Source: Chromera velia
Lineage: Eukaryota; Sar; Chromeraceae
Direction of reading: 5' to 3'
Assembly: GCA_018398765.1 (NCBI GenBank)
Contig: JAHBMJ010001150.1
Coordinates: forward strand, 13,767-33,766
Length of the DNA stretch: 20,000 nucleotides
Shown piece by piece: positions 1 to 9,309 of the stretch; within the stretch, counting starts at the first letter, position 1, and every line of letters starts with the position of its first letter. Under the pieces are notes generated by a model. The model did no database searches. It was not told the origin of the DNA and saw nothing but the letters and a program-made list of their open reading frames with translations. The translations under genes and the position numbers were made by a program.

Positions 1-50
1 TCACACACTCGCTCACTCACTCACTCACTCACTCACTCACTCACAGACAG
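1..50. repeat. TCAC tetranucleotide microsatellite
   Basis: The window opens with near-perfect TCAC/CACT repeats, cut by the left edge, and then becomes purine-rich (GAGAGAG) to about position 70. The same CACT motif returns as a kilobase-scale tract at 15830-16790 and, on the other strand, as GTGA repeats near 18386. No coding function is visible. Confidence 0.9.
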
Positions 51-114
51 ACACAGAGGGGAGAGAGAGATGCAAAAGCGAGGGGGCAATTGAAAGGACA
101 AAGAAAGAAGAGTG

Positions 115-786
115 TCATTGAGCTCCTCGCGTCTCTCCCTCTTTCCTCTGACCAACCTCTGCAATGAAAGTTTTGCGCATACGGAGACAGCGCGGATCCG
201 TGGCGTTGTCCCCTAATCCGCAGATGAGGTCGGCCCCGTGGTCGTCCTTGCATCCGTGTAAGTCCACATGCAGACACTTGAGTGTGGTTCCCCCCCTAGA
301 GATCACAGTGGCTGCGTGTTGCTGCAGGCGCTTGTTGAAGGGCGTGGAGGGGGCGAGGTCGGCAGAGACGTAATTAGGGTCTATGAGATAGGGGGCAGCA
401 GGGGTACCTGACGGAACGTCCCGAGAGCTGAGTTCCTCGTTCCACGTCACACAGGCATGACGGCCCATCTCAGCGAGACTGCGTGCGAGGAAGGTGGTAT
501 AGCTCTCTCGGGAGTGGACGGGGTGGTGGTCTCTGTTGAGTGCTATGCCGTGGGGGGCTGTGAATATGATCAGCTGGTGCTGTCTGTTGGTCTGGTGCAT
601 ATGTTTGATGTCCGACAGCACCCTGTACTGCGTCTGCATGAGAGGGTCTTCTTGGTAGAGGGCGTCGAGACGGTCTGTCTCTGCCAGGACTTCCTTTTGT
701 GTCTCCGTCTCTGTTGCGGGTGGGGGGGCACTCTCTGCAGACAGGAGAGCAGACGTGAGAATGCAAATGGTCAGTAAACTGAACAT
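115..786 (-). CDS. Probable secreted N-formylglutamate amidohydrolase-like protein, 5' part
   Basis: I chose the ATG at 786 because it opens a typical signal peptide (MFSLLTICILTSALLSAESA). The open frame extends upstream to 1176, but that part is low-complexity Ser/Pro-rich and probably not coding. The mature region has a core like the N-formylglutamate amidohydrolase/zinc carboxypeptidase-like fold: IIFTAPHG, followed about 85 residues later by LHVDLHGCKDD and GADLICGLG. These match the PHxG and D-x-HG metal-site motifs of the family in style, and a DPNYV segment lies between them. If the assignment holds, it would hydrolyse an amide or peptide bond in the secretory pathway or outside the cell. 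The recognisable similarity stops near 157, where the minus strand reads GCAGAG followed by GTTGGT, a plausible splice donor. The last 14 or so residues before the stop are therefore probably intron, and the remaining exons lie beyond position 1. The secreted reading is fairly firm; the family is a tentative motif-level call. Confidence 0.5.
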   Translation of the reverse strand: MFSLLTICILTSALLSAESAPPPATETETQKEVLAETDRLDALYQEDPLMQTQYRVLSDIKHMHQTNRQHQLIIFTAPHGIALNRDHHPVHSRESYTTFLARSLAEMGRHACVTWNEELSSRDVPSGTPAAPYLIDPNYVSADLAPSTPFNKRLQQHAATVISRGGTTLKCLHVDLHGCKDDHGADLICGLGDNATDPRCLRMRKTFIAEVGQRKEGETRGAQ

Positions 787-1884
787 GGCAATGCCAGAAG
801 AGTACGAGTTTGAAGGTGCTCTGCAGGAAGAAGAAGCACATGGGAGGGGCAGGTTAGAAGCCGAACGGTTGAATGAGGGAGAATAAGAGAAACACCAGAA
901 GAAAAATGGGAGAGCAAAGCAAAAGCTGAGAAGCGAGAGAGGGGGTTGCATGCGGGTGGGAGGATTCGAGAAGCGTCGGGTGGATGCACAGAGATACGCA
1001 GAGTGACACATGAAGAGGGGGGACGGGGAGGTGGAGGGTGCACGGATGAATGGCATCATTCGGAGTGGGGACTCAGAACGCACTGAGCTAGACAGGAAGG
1101 AAGTGTGAGATTGTACGGGAGGGGAGAAAAGCACCACGAAGTGAGGACACACAATTGAACCATCCCGGAGACGCACCGGATGGTTTGGGAAGGCAGTCTC
1201 CCTCGCCGCTCTCGGCTTTCAAGGGGCTAAGGGGTGCAGGCGAGGTCAGCACTTCCATTGTGTCACTCCGACAAAAGAAACCAAGGACTATAAACAAAGG
1301 TCTGTCAAGGCCTCGGACCCTTAAGAAGCCTCCTCATGTGCAGGTCAGATATGGACGATTGGCGGGGTACAATCCCCTTTGGGGCAAAACCAAAAAACAC
1401 GGAGATGCCCAACTTGAGTATTAATATCATGCACCGCGGGAAGAGTGGGAAGCGAAGGGCCGCTCTTGCAAGCGATGCTTAGTGATCAAACACGTGATCG
1501 AACCAGTCAGAAGTCAGAAGAATCTGTTGGTTGGGAAATAAGCTGGCCTGGCCTCCTTTAAATTTGCAAGAAAGCAGAGAAATTCCAGTCTGAGACGCGG
1601 AATTGACGTACGTATATACGTGGATCGATCCTCACTGCGGCGCCGGGCGCCCGCGCGCGTCGTCGCGGCGTGCGGCGCCGCGCTGCATGCATGCATCTGA
1701 CGCAAGCAAGCTTGCGAACGGCCCCGGAAAGCAAGAAAAATTACAACTGGTTCACGCAATATCACGCTATATGTAGCTGATTGAAGCCACACAGAAAGTT
1801 GCACTCACATACAGTCAGGGCTAGACTCAGGTAGAGTCAGGGTGGGGGTGTTACTAGGCGTTACCTGGCGTTATCCAGACGTAT
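787..1884. other. Intergenic region, no supported gene
   Basis: The open frames here are short and of low complexity, and they show no domain motif. The stretch 1600-1700 is notable for dense short palindromes: TACGTATATACGTGG, GGATCGATCC, runs of GGCGCC/GCGCGC, and GCATGCATGC. Nearby sequence is rich in GTCAGG and GTTAC-like words (1810-1875). I see no RNA gene or clear promoter. Confidence 0.6.
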
Positions 1885-2275
1885 GAAAGATTTAATATAT
1901 TTTTCTTACAAGATACGATAGAATGAAGACTAAATTTAAGAAAATTTAAATAAATCTGTGATATAATTAATTTTCTTATATGAACTATCCTCTATTTTTT
2001 ATATAGAAAGCCAAAAAAATGTGTATAATGGATCTGAAATTTCCAGGACTAAATCTATAAATAAATTTATCAATAAATTTTATAACTTGTTATATCATTA
2101 AATTAAAAAACATTAATGCCAAAACTTAATCAACAAATAACTCCTGAATGCTTACTGTGGTTTAAACATTGGTTTCATTTATTATATAGCAATGTTCAAA
2201 GTACGTTCACTGCGTTGAGTTTATCCGTTTCAATTTCAACGACCATCATCTCATTGCTCTTGATTTCACAGACAA
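1885..2275. other. AT-rich island
   Basis: Composition switches abruptly from balanced or GC-rich to strongly AT-rich near 1885, with many TTTATA/AAATTTAA words, and returns near 2275. An open frame begins at 2116 with a plausible hydrophobic N-terminal stretch, but it runs straight into the CTCT/TGTC microsatellite, so I do not call it a gene. It could be an old insertion, organelle-derived DNA or a structural AT island; no organelle gene was recognised. Confidence 0.55.
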
Positions 2276-2311
2276 AGATCCATAAGACGCGGGACGGAAG
2301 GAGAGAAAGAA

Positions 2312-2662
2312 GGGGTCTCTCTCTCCCCCGTTCTCGCTCGCTCTCTCGCTCTCTCGCTCTCTCACTCTCTCGCTCTCTCTATGTGTGTATGTGTGTGTCT
2401 GTGTATGTGTATGTATGTGTCTGTCTGTCTGTTTGTGTCTGTCTACCTGTCTGTCTGTGTCTGTCTGTCTCTGTCTGTCTGTCTGTGTCTGTTTGTCTGT
2501 CTGTGTCTGTCTGTCTGTGTCTGTCTGTCTGTGTCTGTCTGTCTGTGTCTGTCTGTGTCTGTCTGTCTTTCTGTCTGTCTGTGTATCTGTCTGTCTGTCT
2601 GTCTGTCCGTCTAAAAGAAAGGAAGCGATTCGGAAAAAGTGAAGTAAAGAAAAGATGATATA

Positions 2663-2756
<94 letters not shown>

Positions 2757-2850
2757 TTCTCTTTCTCTCTTTTTCTCTGTCTGTCTCTTCTGTTTCTCTT
2801 CTCTCCCTGTATTCTGTCTTTCTCTTCTTTCCCTTTCTCTCTCTTTACGG
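2312..2850. repeat. Pyrimidine-strand microsatellite tract: CTCG/CT, CTGT and CT blocks
   Basis: There are three consecutive blocks. Interrupted CTCT/CGCT repeats occupy about 2318-2378, CTGT/TGTC repeats about 2380-2612, and a long (CT)n about 2676-2770 that decays into TTTCTCTC to 2850. A short unique spacer (2613-2665) separates the last two. Translation in any frame gives repetitive Cys/Leu/Ser/Val or, on the minus strand, Arg/Glu/Asp/Thr runs, which are artefacts of the repeats. Confidence 0.93.
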
Positions 2851-3281
2851 ACAAAATTAAGCTGGGCGCGCTGGAAATATAGAAGTAAGCCGGCCAAAAA
2901 GAGACGGAAATACACAATACAAGATAATATACTGGAAGGAAAGATGCACGCGCACAAGAACGAGGCGGTCAGACAAAATGTGGCCCGGCGTCCTAGAGGA
3001 AAGGAGACGGGCAGGCACAATGCAGGCTGACAGAACTGAGGCAAGCATGCTAAAAAGAAAAGAACGCGAACATGCAGCAAGGAAACGGGCAAACAGAACG
3101 TAGGGGGATGTACTGGAAGGAAAAAAATAAGCAGGCAAGTAGGAGACGGATAGATGAAATGCAGACGAGCATATCAAAAGGAAAGCAGCAAGTACGCAAG
3201 AAGAAGATGGGGAAACAGAAAGTAGACGAACGTGCCGAAAGCAAAAAAGCAGGCTGGTAAGAAGGAGACTAAAGGAGACAG
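2845..3281 (+). repeat. Degenerate minisatellite, unit about 61 bp, about 7 copies
   Basis: Successive units start near 2870, 2930, 2992, 3050, 3111, 3172 and 3233, so the period is 58-62 bp. A partial unit lies at 2845-2869. Each unit begins with a variant of TACTGGAAGGAAA, continues with a purine-rich middle (GCA.GCA.G.AGGAGACGG), then CAGA.AAAATG, and ends with a GCG/ACG-type word. Copies are quite diverged. The array starts exactly where the CT tract ends and is purine-rich on the opposite strand to it. Nearby open frames are by-products of the repeat. Confidence 0.8.
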
Positions 3282-3289
3282 ACCAATGA

Positions 3290-3440
3290 TTCTCTATTTC
3301 TCTTCTTCTTTCTTTCTCTTCTTTGCACCTTCTCTAGAAGCTTTTTCTCTTCTTCTCTCGGAAGAGGAAGGTGGGGGACTTTCTCTTCTTCTTTCTTTTT
3401 CTTCTTCGCATCTTTTGCGAGAGAGAGAAGCAGGGGCCGG
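3290..3440. repeat. CTT/CTTCTT-rich low-complexity tract with a GA-rich end
   Basis: TTCTCTTCTTCTTTC-type sequence covers 3295-3415 with one short purine interruption (GGAAGAGGAAGGTGGGGG), and then GAGAGAGAGAAG at 3419-3430. No gene is visible. Confidence 0.8.
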
Positions 3441-3823
3441 GGAGGGGGGGGGGATTGCGATCGGTTTCAAACGCCGCCGCACGTGGCCTATTCTGACGTA
3501 CGCTTTTCTGAGCCAATTGGGAGCATGCAGAGCTTTCCGGGGCCTTTTTTTTGACGAAAGCTGGGGATTGTTTGGTAAGTGCCCCCCGCTTCGCTTTCCG
3601 GGGCCATATGGGCGCGGCCCGGCTGGGTGCATGCATGCGCACGGCTCAACAAAATCGGAAACGCGTGCGATCGAATTCGAAGGCGTATACCGCGCGTCTC
3701 GTACGTGTCGAAGCTATACAGGGTCTCCTTAATTGCAGAAAGTTTCCCATAAATTCGTCCGTTGTGGGTTGCCTACAGGGTATTGCAGTGTTCATTGCAG
3801 CGTAATCAAAAACTCCTGTGTCC

Positions 3824-3862
<39 letters not shown>

Positions 3863-3997
3863 CTGCTCCAACAAAGCGATCAAAATCGAAGTGAACAACA
3901 CTTGGATTCGACATCCTTTCGAAAGCCAGCAGCTGTGCATCAAGACACAGACCTCTGCCTTATTTACTGACCTTTAGGAGTTATCAGCAGAATCCAG
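3441..3997 (+). promoter_or_regulatory. Upstream region of the CAP gene, with a GA microsatellite
   Basis: This is the 5' flank of the gene starting at 3998. It contains two copies of GCTTTCCGGGGCC (3532 and 3593), a T-run directly after the first copy, and a perfect (AG)n run at about 3827-3859, roughly 140-170 bases before the start codon. GA/CT tracts are common in eukaryotic promoters, but nothing here proves function. No TATA box or initiator could be assigned with confidence. Confidence 0.35.
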
Positions 3998-6900
3998 ATG
4001 TATCCCTCAAAATTGTACTCCTGCAACATGGCTGCGTTGTTCGTTCTGGCCCTTTTCTTCCTCACTTCTACTGTTGTTCAAACAACAGTTGTCGACACGA
4101 AAGGCGTCCTACTGGAACCCATTCCTCCCCCCAGCCAACCCAACCTCCGTAAACGCACGCTGCTGTCATCTAGCCCCGTATACATCCCCTCAACCCGACA
4201 GCTGTCCAGCATGGAAGAGCGACTGGACTTCATTGTGCGTCACAACTACTACCGTTGTTTGCACGACACCGATTTCCTCGTATGGGATGAGTGCCTTGAG
4301 GACTCTGCCCAGGAGTGGGCCGACAGGGGCGTATTCGAGCACTCGACCAGCTACTACTTCTCCCCCTGTGCCGGGCCCTCTGGAGAGAACCTGGCTTCCG
4401 GATTCGGGAACCCAGAGTCGGGCGTCATCGCGTACTACGAGTGGGAAAAGGTCACTCATTTTCCGTCAGGCAGTCCTCCCGTCAGCCAGGCAGTGCAGAC
4501 ACTCTTCGGGACCATCTTTTGTCAAATGGCGCGTGGCTGCTTGAAGGAGGAGAAATGGCAGGGAAAGACTGCTCCTTCTCCCCCATGCACAATTGGGCAC
4601 TTTTCTCTGCCTCAGCAAGAATTGACCGAAACGAAAACGAAGCGGTAATCATTCTGCTTATTTCATGCTTTCCTGCTTGGACTGTCGTTCCCTGCGCGTA
4701 TTCGCTTACCCTGCTGTCAAGCCTGTGCGCCTGCACCCCTTCCGTTTCCCTTGTCTGTCCATCTCTTTGCCTCCGTCCGGCAAGTCCCCCCCATCCTCCC
4801 TTCCTTCTCCATTCACCCTCTTATTTCAATGCCTACTCGCAGGACATCTGGGAGAACTCCTCCAAGGACAAATTTGTGAGTGGGGCAGGGCACTACACAG
4901 CGATGCTCTGGGCCTCTGCGACCAAAATCGGGTGCTCCAGGAACGACGGCAAGAGACTGGATGTCTGCAGGTCAGCTAGGGGATGGGGGCATTTGTTTGT
5001 TTGTTTGTATGTCCGTTTGGTTTGAAGTAGATGGATCATGATTCCGTGTGTATTGTGGAGTGAAGCGGGGGCAAGGGAGAAGTAAGAAGAGGGGAGAGTG
5101 AAGGAAGTTCTTTTCGAAACAGCATCCGGATGACGGCCCTTGTTTTCTTTCTTGACTTTCTTCCGACCTCTCTGCCTCTTTCATCTTCTTCCTCGCTTGC
5201 CTGACACTAGAGCACATGATATGTGAGGAATCCAGCTACGTCAATGTGTCCGCTCAGACTGCCCTCGCTCCCGCTCCGTTAGTGCGTCCATGAATGCCTC
5301 TTTAGTCCTTGCTTCTGTCGAGAAACCGTTCATGCACCTCTTCTTCACGCCACCCCCTTGCTGTCTCCTATCTGTCTGTCTGCCACATTCAATGACATGC
5401 ACTCAAGTCTGTCCACTGCAACATACGATGAATGCATGAGTGCAGATACAAGGGAAGTGACCGTCTCGACTGCTCCACTCCCAACATGGGAGGGTGCTTC
5501 ACTCAGGTAATTAAGTGCCTGCTTGCTTGGGTAGATCGGTATCTGTGAAGTGGAATGTGATGAGGCAGGAAAGGGAAGAAAGGAAAGAAGCATTTGCTAC
5601 CGGCCCAAGTTTTCTTTCCTTTTTCATTCTCTCCGCCTCACACCATCTTACAGATTGACAATAGACCAACCAAACCATCTCATCATTCATGCCTATCTGC
5701 GCGAGTAAATGCAGAATGTGAAGGACAGAGGCTCCAAATCCGAGCAGCAGTGTTGGGACCTGGCAGTTGCGTTCGGCACTGGTGCAAACCCCACCACCAC
5801 CACTACTTCCACCACAACTACTACCACTACGACTACCACAACGTCCACCAGGGCATTTGACGATGCCCCTGTCCCCACCACCCCCACACCCACGCCCACC
5901 ACCACAACGACTACAACCACCACCACTGCTCCTCCTGCCCTCGGAACATGCACCGCCTCTCCCTGCGGAAGCGCAGACCAGTGCCGTTCTCGTTGGGGCT
6001 GGTGCGGCACCGGGTCCTTCTACTGCAATTCCTCAGCCACCTGGGGCCCTTGGTGTGCCACTGAAGACAAGACGACCACCACTCCCACACCCACAACCAC
6101 CACCACAACCACCACCACCACAACCACCACCACCACACCCACCACCACCACCACTACTACCAACACCACCCCAACTACTACCACCTCCACTACCACTACC
6201 ACAACAACCACTACACCCACACCCCCCACTACCACCGCCGCAACGACCACTCCCGCTCCTGCCCTCGGAACATGCGCCGCTTCTCCCTGTGCACAGTCAG
6301 ACCAGTGCCGTTCTCGTTGGGGCTGGTGCGGCTCCGGCTCCTTCTACTGCAATGAGTATTCCACGTACGGACCATGGTGTGCTTCTGAAGGCGAAACGAC
6401 TACCACTACAACTACCCCCACCACTACTACCACCCCAACCACCACCACCACCACCCCAACCACTACCACCACCACAACCATCACTACTACCACCACCACC
6501 CCAACCACTACCACTACCACTACCACTACCACTACCACCACCACCACCACTACCACCACCACAACAACAACAACAACTACCACCACCACTACTACTACCA
6601 CCACCACCACAACAACAACTACCACCACCACTACCACCACCACTACTACACCCACACCCACCACCACAACGACAACTACCACTCCTGCCCCCGCCTCCCC
6701 TCCCGCCCTCGGAACATGCACCGCTTCTCCCTGTGCACAGTCAGACCAATGCCGTTCTCGTTGGGGCTGGTGCGGAACAGGTCCCTTCTACTGTAACGAG
6801 TCCTCTACCTATGGACCCTGGTGTGCCTCCGAAGGCGAGCCGACAACAACCCTCGCTCCGACGACCACCACCACCACAACTGCTCCCAGCACCACGACAA

Positions 6901-7061
6901 CAACCACCACCGCCGCCTCTGCCCCAGAGCCCCCCGTTGGGTCCTGCACCTCCTCTCCATGTGGAAGGGCGGATCAGTGTCGGTCCAGCTGGGGTTGGTG
7001 CGGTACTTCCTCGTGGTTCTGCAATGAGAGCTCAACCTACGGACCCTGGTGCGAGGCTTAA
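3998..7061 (+). CDS. Secreted CAP/SCP/PR-1 domain protein with four hevein-like Cys-rich modules and Thr-rich linkers (4 exons)
   Basis: Inferred exons are 3998-4450, 4843-4970, 5446-5506 and 5715-7061 (662 residues). Introns are 392, 475 and 208 bp, all GT-AG, and the phases (0, 2, 0) keep one frame. The alternative start at 4028 (residue 11) gives a cleaner signal peptide. The CAP domain spans about residues 72-235: RHNYYR, FEHS (His115), GENLAS (Glu130), YYEWEK (Glu148 or Glu150) and, in exon 2, GHYTAMLW (His168), which supplies the His/Glu/Glu/His cavity set of the superfamily. Exon 3 gives the Cys-rich end (LDCSTPNMGGC). Exon 4 encodes mucin-like Thr/Pro linkers and four six-Cys modules at about residues 290, 398, 546 and 622, each with the hevein-type S-x-WGWCG core. 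Likely role: an extracellular or cell-wall protein, possibly binding chitin-like glycans and sterol or lipid, as some CAP proteins do. No catalytic activity is implied. The domain calls are strong; the exact splice sites are inferred. Confidence 0.85.
5940..7058 (+). repeat. Four tandem hevein-like modules with intervening ACN (Thr) repeats
   Basis: Modules start near 5940, 6264, 6708 and 6936. Each follows C-x4-C-x5-C-x6-C-x6-C-x9-C. Modules 1-3 are nearly identical in DNA over their central part (CAGACCAGTGCCGTTCTCG), which points to recent duplication or gene conversion; module 4 is the most diverged. Linkers are almost only ACC, ACA and ACT codons with occasional CCC, CCA and ATC. The longest (about 6394-6690) is close to 100 codons. 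It is therefore both a coding minisatellite and a likely densely O-glycosylated spacer. Confidence 0.85.
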
Positions 7062-7712
7062 TTGCATGGGCAGTCAGTCAGTGGCTCTCTGAGACTGCCT
7101 GTCAGAGCGTGAGTGAGCGGGGGGAAGGAGAGGGTCCCCTCCAGACTTTGAGAGTGCGGATGATTTTGTGTCCGGGCTCTGTGAGGACTTTGAGAGTTTT
7201 GGTGTGCTCCCGACTCATCCGCTTGCATGAGCGTTGACGGAAGACCACTCTTCCAAAGTATCCAAAACTCTTCAGGCAGAGCCACACACAGAGTTCGAGA
7301 GAGAGAGAGAGAGAGAGAGTCCCTCAGGCTGCACCTAAGCGTGCTCATGAGGAGACCAGAGCTGTGTAAGTCGTGTGTGTAGTCAGGTTGTTTTCTATCC
7401 ATGCATCTTTCTTTGTGCATTGTTGCTGCGTTTGTTCTGATGATGTGCAATGCAGTGCACCTTGTACTTGCTGGCAGCAGCCTCGCACCCCTTGATTTTC
7501 TCTTCCCCCCCGCAGTCGTGTACCTAGCTGACAGAGTGCATAGAGTTCTGTCAAAAGGGGCGTGCCAGTCAGCGTTTGGCTGGATGAAGGGACGGTCTGT
7601 CTGAGTCAGTCGGTCGGTCGGTCGATTGATAAGTTGATCGGTCGCACGGCTGCTTGGTGGATCGAACAGGCAGACAGGCAAACGGGACACGGGCGTCGCG
7701 ACCGTGGTTGGC

Positions 7713-7758
<46 letters not shown>

Positions 7759-8401
7759 TCAGTCTATCGGTTTTATCAGGGCTCTATGCAGTGATTCATT
7801 CAGAGTCAAGTCTGGCTACATGCACGAGTTAGAGAAACCCGATGGAATGATGGATCATGGAAGTGAGCATGATCGATGCATATGATGAGATTCAGAGATG
7901 AGTCCACGCAGTTGCATGACAGGGGCGAAGGGGCCAGCGAAGACGGGTGCGAGAGAGATAGAAGTGAGCGAACGAGTGATCGAACCCAAGAATCGATACA
8001 AAAACAGAGGCAAGAAAAAAGCGGAAAGACGTGTAATTTTCAGTGTGTGTGTCGTATTCTCGACTGAGTTGACGGCAGGCAAAGGGCACCTGCTCAGCCC
8101 GGAGAAATGTCTTTGATCGGAAAATGAACACTGGACTAACAAACCTTGAAAAAGTCCTCAACATCAGTAGCAGCATCATATAAAACTGATAATGACAGTA
8201 TCAGGAAACTTAGTATTTGATTTTTGGATAGTTTCGGGTATTTAAAAAAAAATAATAATCTAATACTCCAAAAATTAAATGAAAGAGGCAAGTTTTACTG
8301 TTGTTTAATATGGTTTCAATTGAATTGAATTGAATTGAGACACTGGCCTTAGAATTTGTATGACATTGCTGGTCCAATAGCAGTGCCCCTGGCCCAATGC
8401 T
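7062..8401. other. Intergenic region 3' of the CAP gene, with GA microsatellites
   Basis: No supported gene. It holds (GA)n at about 7297-7319 and 7713-7757, GGTC/CGGT repeats with GATC words at 7603-7645, and from about 8115 an AT-rich stretch that includes an (ATTGA)n run at 8315-8340. The 3' UTR of the CAP gene must lie at the left end, but I could not identify a clear polyadenylation signal. Minus-strand open frames (for example 7058-7690) are low-complexity and unconvincing. Confidence 0.55.
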
Positions 8402-8941
8402 GGATTTAGTACACAGTACGGTTAGGAGTAACGAAAGTGGGACGGTTACTAAGCGGCCGCTAGGCTGCCCGGTTACCAATTTTGTGGTTATGGTAGTACT
8501 GTTCCAATGGTAGTGGTAGTGGCTAAAAATAGGCAGATTTGGCCATATTCTGAGTTAAACTTAACGTATAAAACCAATTTTAGACTAGTAAAAATCATAT
8601 TTTTGGCATTCATTAAAATTTCATTCCAGTAAAATTCAATGTTCATCATTTTATGACTGAAGTCTAACTAGTATATCACTTTGAGTATGATCATTTCAAG
8701 GCTTTAAACTGCTAGTTAAACTGCTAATAACTTAAGTGGTCAGACTTTAAAACACAGGTCTAGCAACTGTTTTTACCAGAGTTTTTCCTTGCACTACTAT
8801 GGTAGTGGTATTAGTGGTACACGCGGCGTAACACGCCTTCAACTCTGCCGGTTACCATCTCATGGTTACCAAACTGACGGTAACTCGCTACTGACCAAAA
8901 GGGGCCGGTAGTAACTCCTAACCGTACTGTGTAGGATTTAG
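8402..8941. mobile_element. Non-autonomous DNA transposon (MITE), hAT-like by target-site size
   Basis: The element is 8410-8933 (524 bp). Its left end TACACAGTACGGTTAGGAGT is matched exactly by the reverse complement of its right end (20 of 20, then one mismatch and two further matches). It is flanked by identical 8-bp direct repeats, GGATTTAG, at 8402-8409 and 8934-8941. An 8-bp duplication is typical of hAT elements and a few other superfamilies. The element is AT-rich inside, has no transposase frame, and carries subterminal GGTTACCA-type words near both ends (about 8470 and 8850). It lies only 41 bp upstream of the LTR retrotransposon's target duplication. The boundaries are directly visible; the superfamily is inferred. 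Confidence 0.85.
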
Positions 8942-8982
8942 GATTTAACTTTCGACTTAACCCCATATTACCCTATATCATC

Positions 8983-9289
8983 AGCAGAACGTGCAAGCAG
9001 GCCGGCACCGGCCAACCGGTCCTGCCGCACAGTGCGCCTCCAGAGAGCCATGACCAAGCATGTACGCATCTTGCAGATCAATGCATGCAAAATTAATTGC
9101 ATGTACGTAAATGCATATAAACAGTAATTCGGCGATACAGAATGATGGAGTCAGATAAGTCAAAGACTTGATTGATGGTTGGAAGTGAAGTAGCCTTGCT
9201 TCACACACCTTTTGAAAACGAACACCTATAAGTGCTGTGTGCGCTCAAGGGCAAAGGCGCCCCTAGACAAACAGTGTCTAGCTCTTTCT
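8983..9289 (+). repeat. Left LTR of the copia element
   Basis: It spans 307 bp and matches 14944-15250 with about 15 substitutions and no indels. It begins AGCAGAACG and ends CTCTTTCT, so the termini are AG...CT instead of the common TG...CA. It contains a GC-rich inverted motif near its start (GGCCGGCACCGGCC) and TATATAA-like sequence around 9114-9121, which could serve as promoter elements. Confidence 0.95.
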
Positions 9290-9306
9290 GGTAACAACCC
9301 AGCGAG
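9289..9306 (+). promoter_or_regulatory. Primer-binding-site-like sequence
   Basis: TGGTAACAACCCAGCGAG begins with the last base of the left LTR. The opening TGG would pair with the CCA end of a tRNA, and the word resembles the TGGTA-type sites complementary to initiator methionine tRNA in many copia elements. The tRNA partner is not proven. Confidence 0.5.
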
Positions 9307-9309
9307 AGA

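Noticed and set aside
1155-1424. 89-codon plus-strand frame
   Set aside because: It overlaps the flank of the minus-strand gene, has no recognisable motif, and its composition is unremarkable.
2116-3092. Long frames on both strands across the CT/CTGT tract
   Set aside because: Stop-free microsatellite translation (Cys/Leu/Ser/Val or Arg/Glu/Asp/Thr runs); no domain on either side.
4451-4842. Reading on through the first CAP exon to the stop at 4648
   Set aside because: The CAP motif order breaks at the GT of 4451 and resumes in phase at 4843 with the GHYT motif, so this segment is intron.
5693-6721. Minus-strand frames encoding long poly-valine proteins
   Set aside because: They are the complement of the ACN threonine repeats of the CAP gene's last exon; composition is meaningless on that strand.
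7058-7690. 210-codon minus-strand frame
   Set aside because: Runs through GA and GGTC repeats and begins in low-complexity sequence; no motif.
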